Origin: Ipomoea triloba
Lineage: Eukaryota > Streptophyta > Magnoliopsida > Solanales > Convolvulaceae
Length of the DNA: 64,000 nt
Direction of reading: 5' to 3'
Assembly: GCF_003576645.1 (NCBI RefSeq)
Contig: NC_044921.1
Span: 26,354,203 to 26,418,202 of the forward strand
Position 1 is the first letter of the stretch, and every line of letters starts with the position of its first letter. The notes beneath the pieces were generated by a model. The model had not been told where the DNA came from. It ran no database searches and saw only the letters and a program-made list of their open reading frames with translations. The translations under genes were made by a program, and so were the position numbers. Below are positions 1 to 12,611 of the stretch, one piece after another.

Positions 1-141
1 CGAAGTCCGCAACGCCTGGAAACCCCCCATCAATATTAGACCTAATAGAAAGCCCATCACACTACACTACGCAGTTTACATTGAAGAAATAGCAGCTGAG
101 GAACAAATAAAGAAAGGAAAGAGAAAAATCTTAGCTTGGAA

Positions 142-1765
142 ATGGGATCTAGCGGTATTGGAAACCTTGTGAAAGTGATCTTCCAGAACTTTGATGTGCT
201 CGCTGGGTATCTTTCTTTTCTCCTTCTCTTTTACCCCTTTAATTTCCTTTCTTTTCTTGGTTTCAATTAGATTTTGTTATGGAAGTTGACCCATAAAGAT
301 TCTTGTTGGTTTTCCTCTTTATTTTACTAATTACCTTAATTTTCCTTTGAATATGCAGGCCCGTGGTTAGTCTGCTCTATCCTCTGTAAGTGTGATCTCA
401 AAAGTAAAATCTTTTTGCTGCTAGTTTACTGTTGGTGTGATAATATGTGATTTTTAATGGGGTTATGGAAGAAAAATAGCTTATTTTTAATATGAAGAAT
501 TGTAAATATGGTAGCTTTTTCCTTACATTTGTTTGCAGGTATGAGTCAATTAGGGCTATAGAGACCAAGAACCCCGTCGATGATCAGCAATGGCTTACCT
601 ACTGGATTCTGTACTCCATGATTACACTTTTCGAGCTCACATTTGCCAAAGTTATTGAGTGGTAACTTCAATGGCTTCCCAACATTATAATATCGTTTAT
701 GCTGCATATTTGTCAATTGATGCACTAGACAGTTTTACAAATGGATTTGTAGCACATTAGTTTTAGATGAATAATGGGGAAAATTGTTTTTTGCCAGTAT
801 GATATGTATGTATCAATTTTCTCATCATTAGGTATGATAAAGAACTAGCAAAGTATCGAAAATAGACTTTGTAGAAAGTTTGTGATTTGTGTTGCATAAT
901 ATGAAGAGAGATCTTTCTATTCAATGGTCACGATTATTTAGGCAAGCTTGATATGCAATGTGTGTTGCCACAATTGGAACGTGAGAAACTTGTTAAGACT
1001 TCATGGAAACGTCTAAATTCGAGTTAAATTACATTACATAATTGATGTTGCGGTTATGTAAATGCAACTTTCAATGAGGCACTCATTAATTGTTCTTTAG
1101 ATGCTGCATATCAAACTCTTTATGGGAAAATAATTGAGAAATAAATTGATTTCTCTATGTAGCACTGTTGCATGTTTTGGCTGTGTTTTCATTTTGACGG
1201 GTATGAGTAGCTATCACGTTTTACAGGATGCAAGATATTTATTAGAGGTGACCATCCCGTGCAGATCCAAACTCTTTTTTGGCACTTTCGTTGACATTTT
1301 CTCTGTGTATGCCAGGATCCCGATCTGGTCGTATGCAAAACTGATCGTAACATGCTGGTTGGTCATACCTTACTTTAGCGGTGCTGCATATGTGTACGAG
1401 CATTATGTTAGGCCATACATAGTTAAACGAGAAGCTATTAACATCTGGTATGTGCCACGGAAGAAGGATGTGTTCAGTAAACCCGATGACATTCTAACTG
1501 CAGCGGAGAAGTACATTGCAGAGAATGGATCCCAAGCATTTGAGGAGATGATTCACAAGGTATCTTAAACATTCTTCGCCTTTTCAGATATGAATCTCGT
1601 AACCAAGAACAAGGAAACTCTGGAAATTAAAATGGCTTTGATTATGCAATATAGATTTCGTTCATTTTCATTCGACACACATATATTGTCTCCCTGCAGG
1701 CTCAAAGAGAACCGGAGTCCAGGAATAGCAGGTACGTGTTTTATGACGACGATCACAGATATTGA
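142..1765 (+). CDS. HVA22A: HVA22-like protein a (TB2/DP1/REEP family)
   Basis: Five exons: 142-206, 359-385, 539-661, 1316-1559 and 1700-1765, all with GT-AG borders and matching phases, give a 174-residue protein. It starts MGSSGIGN and carries the family's conserved blocks: the hydrophobic LAGPVVSLLYPLYESIRAIE, then DDQQWLTYWILYS, and the stretch IPIWSYAKLIVTCWLVIPY followed by SGAAYVYEHYVRP. The TB2/DP1/HVA22 domain has two hairpin-like membrane segments. Members sit in the ER or Golgi membrane, shape tubular ER and act in vesicle traffic; many are ABA- or stress-induced. Length and the C-terminal LTAAEKYIAENG motif match HVA22a. The ATG is preceded by about 140 bp of likely 5' UTR. An ORF running into exon 4 from 1134 is only intron read-through. 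Family call is secure; the paralogue letter is less so. Confidence 0.93.
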
Positions 1766-3834
1766 GCCATTGATACTCGAATGCTTCTGCAGATGCCCTT
1801 GCTGATCCTCGGTGTGGAATAGTAGTCTAGCATTGTAAAAAGGTTTCTTTGTAACCCTGACAGTTTAAGGTGTCCCAAACTAGGGTATTTCCCTCTGATC
1901 TCAAGAACATGTGTGTATGCACATTATGAAATGCTACTGGTAGTTGTATGTATGCACAAGAGCTACTTGGATTCATGTTTCAAAGGCTTAAATAAACCCT
2001 TACAAGGCTGCAAAACAGGGTCCTCCTAATAGAATCACATGTTTGTGCCACTTTCCATTGAATCACATCTTTGTGCCACTTTCCATTGATACGAGAATCA
2101 TGCTCGGTCACCCTTTTCGGGGTTGATTCATATTTTGATTCATTGTTTGTTTGTTCAAAATTTGGATTGATATTTGAAAACAAAAAATTTGAGGACTACT
2201 GGCTTTGTTACAATGTAGTATTTGTTCATAACTACTCTCACAACCTATTGAAGTATAAAGAGTCAATAATGTCCTCACTGAAACTTGAACTCACATTCTA
2301 TTTGGGAGAGCTACTTCGTGCCACTAGACCACAAGAGTGAAAAATTTTAGGAAAAGCATTGTGCACCTATTGATTAAAAGCAACTTGTTAATTCCTTCTT
2401 AGTCGAACCCGTGGTATGTGACTTTTTAGTGCAATTTACTTCTCTTGTGTAATTTATAAATTATAACACAAGACTCAAGAGCAATATTTACCTAATAATT
2501 GCATATACTTGACTACTTGAGTAGTTGGGATGGGCTTTCCTTGTCACTTAAAAACACAACTAAAAGAAAATAATGAGATTATGAAGGGGAAAAAAACTTT
2601 AAAACACAACTAAAAGAAAATAATGAGATTATGGAGGGGAAAAAAGAGAGAGAGAAAAAAAAAAAGAAAAATAAGGAAAAAATTCCCCGAAAGAAAAAAC
2701 TGAAAAAAACTAACGGGTCCGGCTGGACCCTGGCTTAGATAGTTACATAGAAGAAAGTGGCGGGAACACAATCGGTTGGTTGCGAAATGACTAAAACACC
2801 CATCCCCCGTAGCAACAGATTCAGGTGTCGTCGATCCAAATATATGTATATATATATGTGGACGTAGTTGTAGAGAGAGAAAGAGAGAGAGAAGGGGGTG
2901 GACACACGTCGAGCATTCGTCAAAAGCTCTCCGATCGGTAGAAACGGAAGAAGCTTTGCTTGTAGCTCTGTAATCCGCACGCGTTTTTGTTTTTTATTTT
3001 TATTTTTTTTTCGAATTTTTCTTCAATTCTGGAGCCGATTGACCTTGAATTTGTCTGCAGCTTGGAGGTAAATGTTTACTATTCATATTAAGCTCGTTTT
3101 GGGTAAATGCAAGGAATTTTCCGTTTTTCTTTTCGTGAGATGCATTCCTTGAACATCGCTTAGTTGTTTTCGTTCTTAAGAAATTATATAAACTGACTTG
3201 CATCGTATGACGTCCTAGCTTGTCTGTGGTTATAATGCGTTGAAATTTGTACAGGGAGGTAGGAAAGTAGCTGAAAATGCTCTTATTTTATCTACGTGAT
3301 TTGTATCCTAGTCAAATATTGATTCTACTCATGCAGAGTTCTGCAAAAATTTTTATTTGCAGCAATTAATTGCTTGCTGGTTTTGAAGGAAAACATGCCC
3401 TATGTGTTTTCATACTGGAGAATTTCATTGCAAAATTGAAACAAGGCTTCTGCAGCGACATTTGGTGCTTTTGGCACTTCTTATTTTGATAAGCAGCTTT
3501 CAGAATAAGTATTACATTAGTTGTACCAGGATGATGGAAGGAGTGGATTTGATTTGTTCTCTTCTGTAAATGTAAGGTTTTTAGCTTCTACAAAGGTGGT
3601 GTTATTAGATAGTCCATGGTTGGTTGCTTGATCAGTTTATCAATCAAGCAGGAAACAAAAGAAGAGGCAAAAACGGAGATTCTCTGTGGCTGATAAATTA
3701 GCTGACTTTCTTTTTCATCCATAAGGTTTTGTAAAGTTTCTGATGGACCAAATTTGGTAGCACTTGCACTATCATATAGAGGTTTGCCAGTATCCAAAGT
3801 TGGCATTGTACAATACCCACATATGTCAGCTTGA
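1766..3834. other. Intergenic region and 5' leader of the RCC1 gene
   Basis: This stretch holds the HVA22a 3' UTR, a SINE-like repeat (2191-2337), a 50-bp direct tandem duplication (2551-2600 and 2601-2645, differing slightly) and a GA-rich run near 2870-2895. The likely transcribed leader of the following gene starts after about 2900; a donor-like GTAAATG follows CTTGGAG at 3067, suggesting a 5' UTR intron. No coding ORF is supported. Confidence 0.55.
2191..2337 (-). repeat. tRNA-derived SINE-like repeat, copy 1
   Basis: Read on the minus strand, the copy begins with a tRNA-like head (TGTGGTCTAGTGGCACGA resembles a Pol III A box), has a B-box-like GTTCAAGTTTC, and ends at a tail containing ACAAAG. 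A clear second copy lies at 21013-21105 (-) and a tail fragment at 19158-19205. The repeat lies in the space between HVA22a and the next gene and breaks no coding sequence. The SINE assignment is inferred from the A/B-box-like head plus the shared tail. Confidence 0.6.
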
Positions 3835-6800
3835 ATGATTAATCCTCAGAGAAACAGTCTTGGAGACAGGAATGTGGAGCAGGTAATGTAACTTTGATAA
3901 AAGAGGAAAGTATTTTTTAGATGATTCACTACCAATAGTTCATGAAAGTATCATTGACCATTCATGCTCTCCAATTTTTAGTTCCAACCAATCTACGCCT
4001 TATAGGAAATTTCTAAGATGTGATCTATATCCTACATTTATATGAGGTTTCTACTTTCTGGAATGAAAGTAGAAAAATAGACATGCTTTAGTTATCAGCA
4101 AGGAATCTTTTTAAAATGCTACCAGCTACTTGCATGGTTTCCATTTTTCCTAGTAAGTTAAACTGAAAGTTGTTATGTGTACCATAATTTTTTTTTGGTG
4201 AGGGTTATGTGTACCATAATGAGAAAGAACTATATGTTTCTCATATGTATATTTCTCGAGGGTATGGAAGTTCAAATCAGTTTATAGTGTAAGCTCATTA
4301 CTTTGAAGCCCACTACTTTACTCTTTCGCTTTTCTCATCTTTGGATCAGAAAAAACATGATCTTGATTCAAGTGACTTGTGTGTTATCTTCAGGCTATAT
4401 ATGGTTTTGAATGACTTAACTGCTGTTGCTACTTGCAGGCAATAATAGCCATAAAGAGGGGATCATATCTTCTCAAGTATGGGAGTAGAGGAAAACCGAA
4501 GTTTTGCCCTTTCCGGCTTTCAACTGTACGCAATTTTATGATAAATCATTGATTCCTTAGATTGTGGTTGCTACTGTCTCTTGCTCTCTCTCCAACCCTT
4601 AAATGGGGCTTTTCTCTCTTTTATGGTTTCTTTATTTATAAATTATGCTATTTGTGGACAAAGCTATGCCAGCTCTGTACAACTTCAGAAATTAAATAAG
4701 AATTAAATGCAAATGTGCATTTCCTAAACTTTGGGGAGAGGGAGAGGGGACAGAGGGTTGATTTTTTCACCACAGAAGTCTTCTTAGACCCCAGGTTTTG
4801 TATCTGAATTCCAGGATGAGACAAGACTAATATGGTATCATGGAAAGGAGAAAAATCTCCAGCTTAGTCATGTTTCAACAATTATACCCGGGCAGCGTAC
4901 TGTAAGATTTTTCATCTTTTAGTTTCATGTATAGAGATCATTTATACTTGTTGCATAGGTTATATCATGGTAATTTTAATGTACTTTGCAGGCAACATTT
5001 CAGCGTTATCCTCGACCTGATAAAGAATATCAATCATTCTCTCTTATATATGATGGCAAACATTCTTTGGATTTGGTAAGAATGCCTTTTCCAATCACTT
5101 TTTATTTTTATTTTTAAAATTTTCATTTAAACCTATGGAAGAAGTTTTCTTGAATTCCCTTCAAATTTATACAAGTATACTATTGAATTTGGGTTTTTCA
5201 GATAAGAGGAGAAGACTTCCCAACTAGTGCTTTTACTAATTATTGGCTTTCAAGTTGAAAATGAACATTTAAATGGTTGTTACAAGCACAGGGAGCAAAG
5301 GTGAGGTATAGATTCATATTAGGTTGAAGTAATAGTACTGGAGTTGATGTTTGGACGCTTAAAAAGAAGGCAAAGACATAAAAATTAGGTATTTAAGAAA
5401 ACCTAAAGTAGAACTGTAGAAGAATGCTGCTAAAGTTTTCTGCCAACTTTTCAAATGCCCAAATCAAAGAAACTATTCAAAAAGAAAATTATACTAGAAG
5501 TGTTGGCCAGAAAGAAAGAAAGAATTCATTAATATGCTCCACTGACAATAGAGATGTATCATATGTGGTGAACTGAGGAAGCCAACAAAAAAATTCACTA
5601 GTTATTGGAATTTAACTAATCAGAGAAGTGTTCCTGAGTGATTTGAGGCTGAAATAAGTGCCTATGTGCAAAACTTAAAGGCTGGCGTCTATTAAGCATC
5701 AATGATTAAGAACATAATACATTTTTTTATTTTCTTTTTGGGAGGGGTGGGGGTGAGCAAATTGACTAGCACCAATTAGTTGTTACAATTTTGTAGATCT
5801 GGACAAATGTTTGTGCCTTTCTAAGTATTTTATTTATGTGATCAGCTCATAATATGGTTATACCACTAGCTCTGACTTTTAATTGAGAGCCTTAGTTGCT
5901 TTTGTACTCCGTAATATAAGATTACCAAGTTAATCACATAACTTGAACTAAACGTGCACCCTTAAGGCTTTAAGAACTCTCTGATGAGATTCCCTCTTAA
6001 TGCCTTCATGTATGAAAGGAGAAGAAAGAAAAATCTATACTTGAAACTAGCATCCATAAATTATGAATGCTTCTAATGATTGAATCCTTTGATAGATTTG
6101 CAAAGACAAGAATGAGGCAGAAATATGGTGTATAGCCCTCAGGGCATTGATTTCTCGGGATAACTGTGAAAAATGGAGAAGTGAAAAAAGAAGCCATAGT
6201 GCTTCATCTGATAGTTCAACTGCCCTGACCCAGCAAAGTCCTCAGTCCATTTTGTCAAGCAGCAGCAGCAGCAATATTGTCAATGAGGTTTCCAGCTGTG
6301 CTATTCATATAACTTGAACAATCCATCGTTTCTCTGCCTAACAATTTTTTTTCCTCACAGCAGGATCAAAGGAAAAATCAATTCGTTCTGCATCCATATG
6401 AGAGTCCCCCTCAGAAAAGATTGGAAAGAGCCCTCTCTGATATGCTACTGTATAATGATGCAGCACCATGTTCTCCCCAGAAAGATTTAAATTCCAATTC
6501 CATTGGTTCAAGATCGCTTAAGAACATAAATTATGAAAATGGGCGTAGCTCTGTGGATACATTCCGAGTTAGTTTCTCCAGTGCCGTAAGTTCATCTAGT
6601 CAAAGATCTCTTGGAAATTTTGATACAGACATCCTAATTTGGGGAGAAAGAACTGGTGATGACCTGTTGGGTGGTGGGTTTCATAGTGGTGGAAAGTTAC
6701 CTTCTGCAACAAGGGATGCTTTATTGCCAAAGACTCTGGAATCAGCATTGGTACTTGATGCTCAAATTATTGCCTGTGGGAGTAGACATGCTGTTCTAAT

Positions 6801-9617
6801 CACAAAACAAGGAGAGACTTTTAGCTGGGGAGAGGGCTCTTTTGGACAACTAGGGCATGGAGTAGAGTCAGATATCTATAACCCAAAGCTTATTAACACA
6901 CTTAGTGGCTTGAAAGTTACATCTGCAGCTTGTGGAGAATACCATACTTGTGCTATAACTGTTGATGGAGAACTCTACACATGGGGTGACGGTACTTACA
7001 ACTTTTGTCTCCTTGGGCATGGCACTGGAATCAGTCACTGGACCCCCAAAAAGGTAAGAGGTCCATTGGAGGATAAACATGTATCGATGGTCTCTTGTGG
7101 ACCTTGGCATTCAGCTGTTGTAACATCCATGGGCCAATTGTTTACGTTTGGGGATGGAACTTTTGGTGCACTAGGGCATGGAGATCATTGTAACACTAGC
7201 ATTCCAAGGGAAGTTGAAACTCTTGAAGGACTAAGAACACTGAAAGTTTCATGCGGATATTGGCACACCGCTGCTATTGTGGAGTTTTCTTTAGAAAACT
7301 CTGATTCTGGTGAGTCTTCAACTGGCAGACTGTTTACTTGGGGAAATGGGAATGAAGGTCAGCTTGGACATGGAGATGAAGCCTCTAGACTTGTACCGTG
7401 TTGTATTACCATGTTAGATGGCACCAACTTCTGTCAAGTTGCATGCGGTCATAGCATCACAGTTGCTCTTACAACCTCAGGACAAGTATATACTATGGGA
7501 AGTTCTGATTATGGACAACTTGGGATTCCTGATAGTACAGGGAAACTCCCTTCTTGTGTTCATGGAAAAATTAAAAACAGTTTTATTGAAAAAATAGCAT
7601 GTGGTTCTTTTCATGTTGCAGTATTGAGTTCACAATCTGAGGTTTACACATGGGGAAAGGGTGGAAATGGTCAACTAGGACATGGAGAAAATTATGACAG
7701 AAGCACACCTACTCGGGTTGAAGCTCTGAAAGACAGATGCATAAAGAGTGTGGTTTGTGGGAAGAATTTTACTGCTGTCACTTGTCTTCACAAAGAAGTG
7801 TCAATAGCTGATTATTCTATTATTTGTTCTGGTTGCAGCCGCCCATTTAACTTCAGACGTAAGTGTCACAACTGCTACAATTGTGGGCTAGTTTTTTGCA
7901 ATACTTGCACAAGCAAGAAATCTCTAAAAGCTTCCTTGGCTCCGAGTATGCATAAACCTTATCGCGTGTGTGAAGATTGCTTTGCTAAACTGAACAAGGG
8001 TTTGGATGTTGCGTTGAGTACTTTACCACCAAAGGCCTTAGCTTCACATAAGAGTTTTAGTGAGCAAAAGGACAAAGAGCCTGTCCACACTAAGCCAAAA
8101 AGCCTTCTGTCTCGTCTCTTATCATTTGATTCATTCAGATGGCCTGAAACTTGGCATTCCAAAAAGAACCAGAAACAAGATTCAAGCTTCAGTCGTACCC
8201 CTAATGGAAGTCCTCAGTTTGATAGATCTTGTGTTTCATCTCCAGCATCTATGCGTGATTATTCTGACAAAACACCAATTCTCATTCCTGGAACACCAAA
8301 TCATTCTGTATCAGGTTCTCCTGTATCTATAAAGCCAAATCATTCTCATTCATTTTCAGTTCCATGTAATTTTTCTCTGGTGGGAAGTCCTCAAGTTCTT
8401 TCTAATGCAAGGGATACAAGCGAAGATCTCACAAAAGAACTATCAATTTTAAGAGAGCAGGTAATACATTTTGATTTGGAAAAAGTGACAAAGCATTCTT
8501 TTTCTTTTTTCCTGATATCCTTGTAGGCTTGTATTATAATTACATACTATTATTCATAGTTGCAGGAAGTAGAAAGGAGGCATATTCTGATTGAGGCTAT
8601 TCATAATAGAATCTATAACACTATACTGTGAAAAATGGAAATAAGGGAGTAAAGTAGGTAAATAACATCAAATTAGATTGGGGGTAAGATGGTAAATATT
8701 GGTTCTTTGCTCAAGTTGAACTAGTAGACTGGACAGATACTAATTTTTGGACTAAGGCACCTAGTCGTATGGCACTGTAGAAGTTCTTTGTCCAAGAGAA
8801 TGCTACTCTACACCTTTCAAGAAAGTTTTAGCAAAGATGAGATAAAAAAGGGCAGCTTGCTTATTACATAGAAAAGGGGTAAACACAATCTCCAGGATCT
8901 CAAAGAAGATTGAACTAAAAGCATTTATAAAGCAATTAAGTTAGGAAAAATGAGATATTTGGTTCCAGATATACTGGATTCGCATCATATTCCTTCCAGT
9001 ACATGCTTCCCCTTTCAAATTCATAATTTTTTTTAATTCCAAAAGCTGCAGCAATAGAAGCATGTTTATTGCAAAACATTCTTATCATACCTGAGACAGC
9101 AGTATGCCTTGCAGGTGGAAACTCTCACCAGTAGATCACATTTCTTAGAAGTAGAACTTAAAACAACACTAAAGCAGTTGATGGAGGCACATGAAGTAGC
9201 CAGAGTTGAAACCAGGAAAAACATTGCTGCGAAGGAAGTAATAAGATGTCTGGTGACACAGGTGGGATTTTGCTGTTCAATTTGTCTTCTGGTCCTTAGT
9301 TATCCTCGCAGGATTTATCATACAAAATGTTAACATTCCATTCGTGTAGAGTGTATATTCGATCACAAGTTAGGTTCAACAAAAAAGATCTGAGTGGAAA
9401 AGTTAATCTTTAACTTGTATTCACACTGTGCCTGGTGTTCCATAGAACTAACCGTAAAATTTTTCTGATTGATGTGTTGTTTTTTATTCTATAGTTGAAA
9501 GACTTGGCTGCAAGATTGCCTCATGATACTTCTTCGTGCAGAAATTCGGATCCATTCATTGATGACACCTTAAACACACTGTGCGTCTCTCCTTGGTGGA
9601 GTAAATTATCAAACTAG
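3835..9617 (+). CDS. PH, RCC1 and FYVE domain protein (PRAF-like), BRX domain not seen
   Basis: Eight exons: 3835-3882, 4439-4525, 4815-4901, 4992-5075, 6096-6287, 6361-8460, 9115-9261 and 9495-9617, all in phase, give about 955 residues. Domains: PH at about 17-125 (GSYLLKYGSRGKPKFCPF, then IIPGQRT); seven RCC1 propeller repeats at about 255-640 (repeated WGxGxxGQLGHG and CGxxHxxA); a plant-type FYVE finger at about 646-715 with eight Cys and RRKCHNCYNCG in place of the animal R(R/K)HHCR core; a coiled coil at about 845-915. PRAF proteins bind phosphoinositides and serve as membrane-linked scaffolds or exchange factors. Most relatives end in a BRX domain; none is seen before 10260. An alternative donor at 9581 joined to an acceptor before 9863 would end the protein at 9938, again without BRX. 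The start was chosen because M-I-N-P-Q-R runs in frame into the PH domain. Confidence 0.9.
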
Positions 9618-10277
9618 GCATATTTGGCTTTTGTTTCATATGAATGGGTACACAATTCAGGTATTTTTCACTTTTCATGCTTCTACCAAATAGGACCAAT
9701 AATTCAGAGGAGATTATTTGGCAGTTTTTTGAGTGCATTCTAAAAGAAAACAGAAACTTGACATTGTATTACAGAAATTAAAACAGAAAGAAATTGAGTT
9801 TATTGGATGTAGACATGTTTCCAATTACATTGTGGTGATATTTATATGCATTATATTCCTAGGTTTGCAGTGCATTTGAAGGTTGGGGAATCTTTGGCTT
9901 CTCCAGGGGGAAGCAAGAGCCATTTCAACTCCATTTGACTATGTTAAGACAGTCCTTAGTCTGTAGTTCTGAGCAGACAGCATGCATTCAACTTCGTATA
10001 TAATGTATAGCACTAGGAAGAGAAGAAGATGCAAGTGTAAATTTTTTTTTTTTTTTTTTTTTTTTGTAACCTTAACCAATGAGTTTGCCTATTGTGCTCC
10101 GATCCTTAGCTTTTTCCACTTCTTTTTTCTTATTTAGTATCTCACGGAAAGAGTTGTATTTTAGGATCAAGTATACTTTGTTATACTTAAAGTAGGTATA
10201 TCTTTACAAGGCCGCATTTTGGCTCTATGTAAATGATGATAACTCGTAAAGTTTCACTGTGAAAACATTGTTGTAAT

Positions 10278-10350
10278 GGAGATGTAGCTCAGATGGTAGA
10301 GTGCTGGCTTAGCATGCGAGGGGTACGGGGATCGATACCCCGCGTCTCCA
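10278..10350 (+). tRNA. tRNA-Ala (AGC)
   Basis: A 73-nt cloverleaf with no intron. The acceptor stem GGAGATG pairs with CGTCTCC (one T-G pair) and is followed by discriminator A. The D-arm reads TAGCTCAGATGGTAGAG, the anticodon AGC sits at 10311-10313 (tRNA positions 34-36), and the T-loop is G-A-T-C-G-A-T-A-C-C-C-C. The CCA end is not encoded, as expected in a nuclear gene. It lies between the RCC1 gene and the PMEI cluster. Confidence 0.97.
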
Positions 10351-10459
10351 ACTGACCTTTTTCTTATCTGAACATTAAGACGTCTACTCTCGCTTTACTG
10401 GTATATATTTTCTAGCCAGAAAAAAAAACATTTCTTTATTGTCCACCCACGAAGGTAAC

Positions 10460-11239
10460 ATGGAGTTGACGAAAATCTCTATGCCCAACGCCGACCCACT
10501 GCTGCTCGAGCTCGACCATCATTCCTCATCAACTCGCCGTAAAAAGCAAAAGCGATTACTCATCGTCGTTTTGGTTCTGTGCTTCACCCTCGCCCTCGCC
10601 GCTATCATCTCCGTTGTAGCGGTTCTGAAGCACCAAATCGAGTCCGAATCACCCGCCAAAAACCCCACCCTCGCTGCCCTATCCGTCTGCTCCCTCTCCG
10701 ACCACCCGAACGCCGACTGCTTTACCATCTTATCTCCCCTTAGCTCCTCCTCCGAAATCAATCCCACCCAGATTCTCACCCTCGCCGTCCGTTCCGCCAT
10801 AGCCGCCATCACCGAACTCACCCCTCTCCCCTCCTCCACCGATCCGGAGACCAACTCAACTCTGAGAACCTGCGAGGCTGCGCTCAACGAGACACTGAGT
10901 CAACTCGCCGCCGCCTCGACGACCTTGGGCGTTTACCCCGTTGTGGCCGTGGGGAATCTGACGACGGAGGAGAGTTTGACGTGCTTGGATTGGCTAGAAT
11001 ATGATTATTGGACAACCGAAACTGGAATCGAAAGGTTTCGGAAGTCTACGAGGTACGCCAGCAGCAGCTTAAGGATCCTGAGGCGCGCGAATATGATATC
11101 GGAGACGTTATATCCGACGATTAAATCAACGTTGGCATCTTTTCTGGCAGGGTGGGATAGCACCTTCACTGTGTTTGTATTTGGTGCGCAATATTTGTAT
11201 TTGGTCGTGCTGTTTTGCATTCTACTGCGTTTGTATTGA
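10460..11239 (+). CDS. PMEI-domain membrane protein, tandem copy 1
   Basis: Single-exon, 259 residues from the ATG at 10460. A basic cytosolic N-terminus (RRKKQKR) precedes a transmembrane segment of about 22 residues, then a pectin methylesterase inhibitor domain with four cysteines in the family spacing (SVCSLSDHPNADC; LRTCEAALNETLSQL; LTCLDW). This layout matches the PRO region of group-1 plant pectin methylesterases, but the catalytic PME domain is absent. The C-terminus is a second hydrophobic stretch (FTVFVFGAQYLYLVVLF), unusual for a PMEI. PMEI domains bind PME in the apoplast or Golgi; here membrane anchoring at both ends is inferred. Paired with a close duplicate 180 bp downstream. 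It could be a PME gene that lost its enzyme half, but two copies kept open argue for a functional product. Confidence 0.8.
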   Translation: MELTKISMPNADPLLLELDHHSSSTRRKKQKRLLIVVLVLCFTLALAAIISVVAVLKHQIESESPAKNPTLAALSVCSLSDHPNADCFTILSPLSSSSEINPTQILTLAVRSAIAAITELTPLPSSTDPETNSTLRTCEAALNETLSQLAAASTTLGVYPVVAVGNLTTEESLTCLDWLEYDYWTTETGIERFRKSTRYASSSLRILRRANMISETLYPTIKSTLASFLAGWDSTFTVFVFGAQYLYLVVLFCILLRLY

Positions 11240-11417
11240 CGCTGTCAATTACACAATTACTTATCTTTTTTTTAATACAGACAATTACCTATCTATTCCA
11301 ATAATAGTATATTTTACCTACTCTATTACAATGTAGTATCTATTAATTTTTTTTGTTAAAACTAGTAGCCAGAACCAGAAGAAAAACATTTCTTTATCAG
11401 CCACCCACGAAGGTAAC

Positions 11418-12188
11418 ATGGAGTTGACGAAAATCTCTATGCCCAACGAAGACCCACTGCTGCTCGACCACCATTCCTCCTCCTCCTCATCTCGCCGTAA
11501 AAAGCGACAATTCATCGCCGTTTTAGTTCTCTTTTTCACACTCATCCTCGCCGCTATCATCTCCGTTCTAGCGGTTCTCAAGCACCACATCGAGTCCGAA
11601 GCCCCCGTCAAAAACCCCGCCCTCGCTATCCGATCCGTCTGTTCCCCCTACGGCTACTTGGACTACAACTGCTATACCATCTTATCTCCCCTTCGCACCT
11701 CCTCCGAAATCAATCCCACCCAGATTTTCACCCTCGCCGTCCGTTCCGCCATCACCGAACTCACCCCTCTCCCCTCCTCCGCCGATCCGGAGACCAACTC
11801 AATTCTGAGAACCTGTGAGGCCGCATTCAACGAGACACTGAGTCAACTCACCGCCGCCTCGACTACCTTGGGCGTTGACCCCGGCGCCGGCGTGGGGAAT
11901 CTGACGACGACGGTGAGTAATTTCAAGGTGAAGACGTGCTTGGATTGGCTACAATGGTCATCAACTGAAGCTGGAATCAAAAGCTTTGGGAAGTCTACGA
12001 TGTACGCGAGCAGCAGCTTTGAGATCCTGAGGCGCGCGAATATGATATCGGAGATGTTCAATCCGACGATTAAATCAACGTTGGCGTCTTTTCTGGCGGG
12101 GTGGAATAGCACCTTCACTGTGTTTGTATTTGGTGCGCAATATCTGTTTTTGGTCGTGTTGTATTGCATTTTCCTGCGTTTGTATTAA
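11418..12188 (+). CDS. PMEI-domain membrane protein, tandem copy 2
   Basis: Single-exon, 256 residues, starting MELTKISMPN exactly as the upstream copy, and sharing the leader just before the ATG (ACGAAGGTAACATGG). Domain order is the same: basic stretch, transmembrane segment, four-Cys PMEI domain, hydrophobic C-terminal tail. Differences cluster in the loop between Cys1 and Cys2 (YGYLDYNC) and in an insertion before Cys4 (TTTVSNFKVKTC). The open frame with mostly conservative changes suggests both copies are or were recently selected. It most likely acts like copy 1 at the plasma membrane or secretory pathway. Confidence 0.8.
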   Translation: MELTKISMPNEDPLLLDHHSSSSSSRRKKRQFIAVLVLFFTLILAAIISVLAVLKHHIESEAPVKNPALAIRSVCSPYGYLDYNCYTILSPLRTSSEINPTQIFTLAVRSAITELTPLPSSADPETNSILRTCEAAFNETLSQLTAASTTLGVDPGAGVGNLTTTVSNFKVKTCLDWLQWSSTEAGIKSFGKSTMYASSSFEILRRANMISEMFNPTIKSTLASFLAGWNSTFTVFVFGAQYLFLVVLYCIFLRLY

Positions 12189-12611
12189 TTCAAACATATG
12201 ACTAAAAATCTAAATTAATAGTTGGATTGTATTTATATATTATATATGCTCAACAAGTCTTTTACGTGTGTGGACTGATTAGTTTTGATGTGTTCTATCT
12301 CAACTCAAAACTTAAGCTGATTGTCAGATTAGTTTTAAATTAAATTAAAAGTCCAATTATTCACTTGAGCTGGGAACTCAAATAACTCACTCAATAAGTC
12401 AATAAAAAGATCTTTCAAAAAAAATAAGTCAATAAAAAGAAACTTCAATTCAATTGCCCAGAAAGAGATGAGTAGTAGGTAGATACTAATAATTCTCCTA
12501 CTAAACTATCGCAAGTTGGCTTCTTTTTTCTCTCTACACATTTTTCTGCAAAGACTTTGACTTTGACAAGTCCTACTTGTATATTATATTCTAACATATA
12601 TTGTACAAAAC

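Noticed and set aside
1134..1568. 144-residue ORF starting upstream of HVA22a exon 4
   Set aside because: The first part is intron 3 read-through; the acceptor at 1314-1315 restores the known HVA22 sequence.
10519..10887. Antisense ORF opposite PMEI copy 1, similar to one opposite copy 2
   Set aside because: Both mirror GC-rich codon use of the real sense genes; they are shadows.
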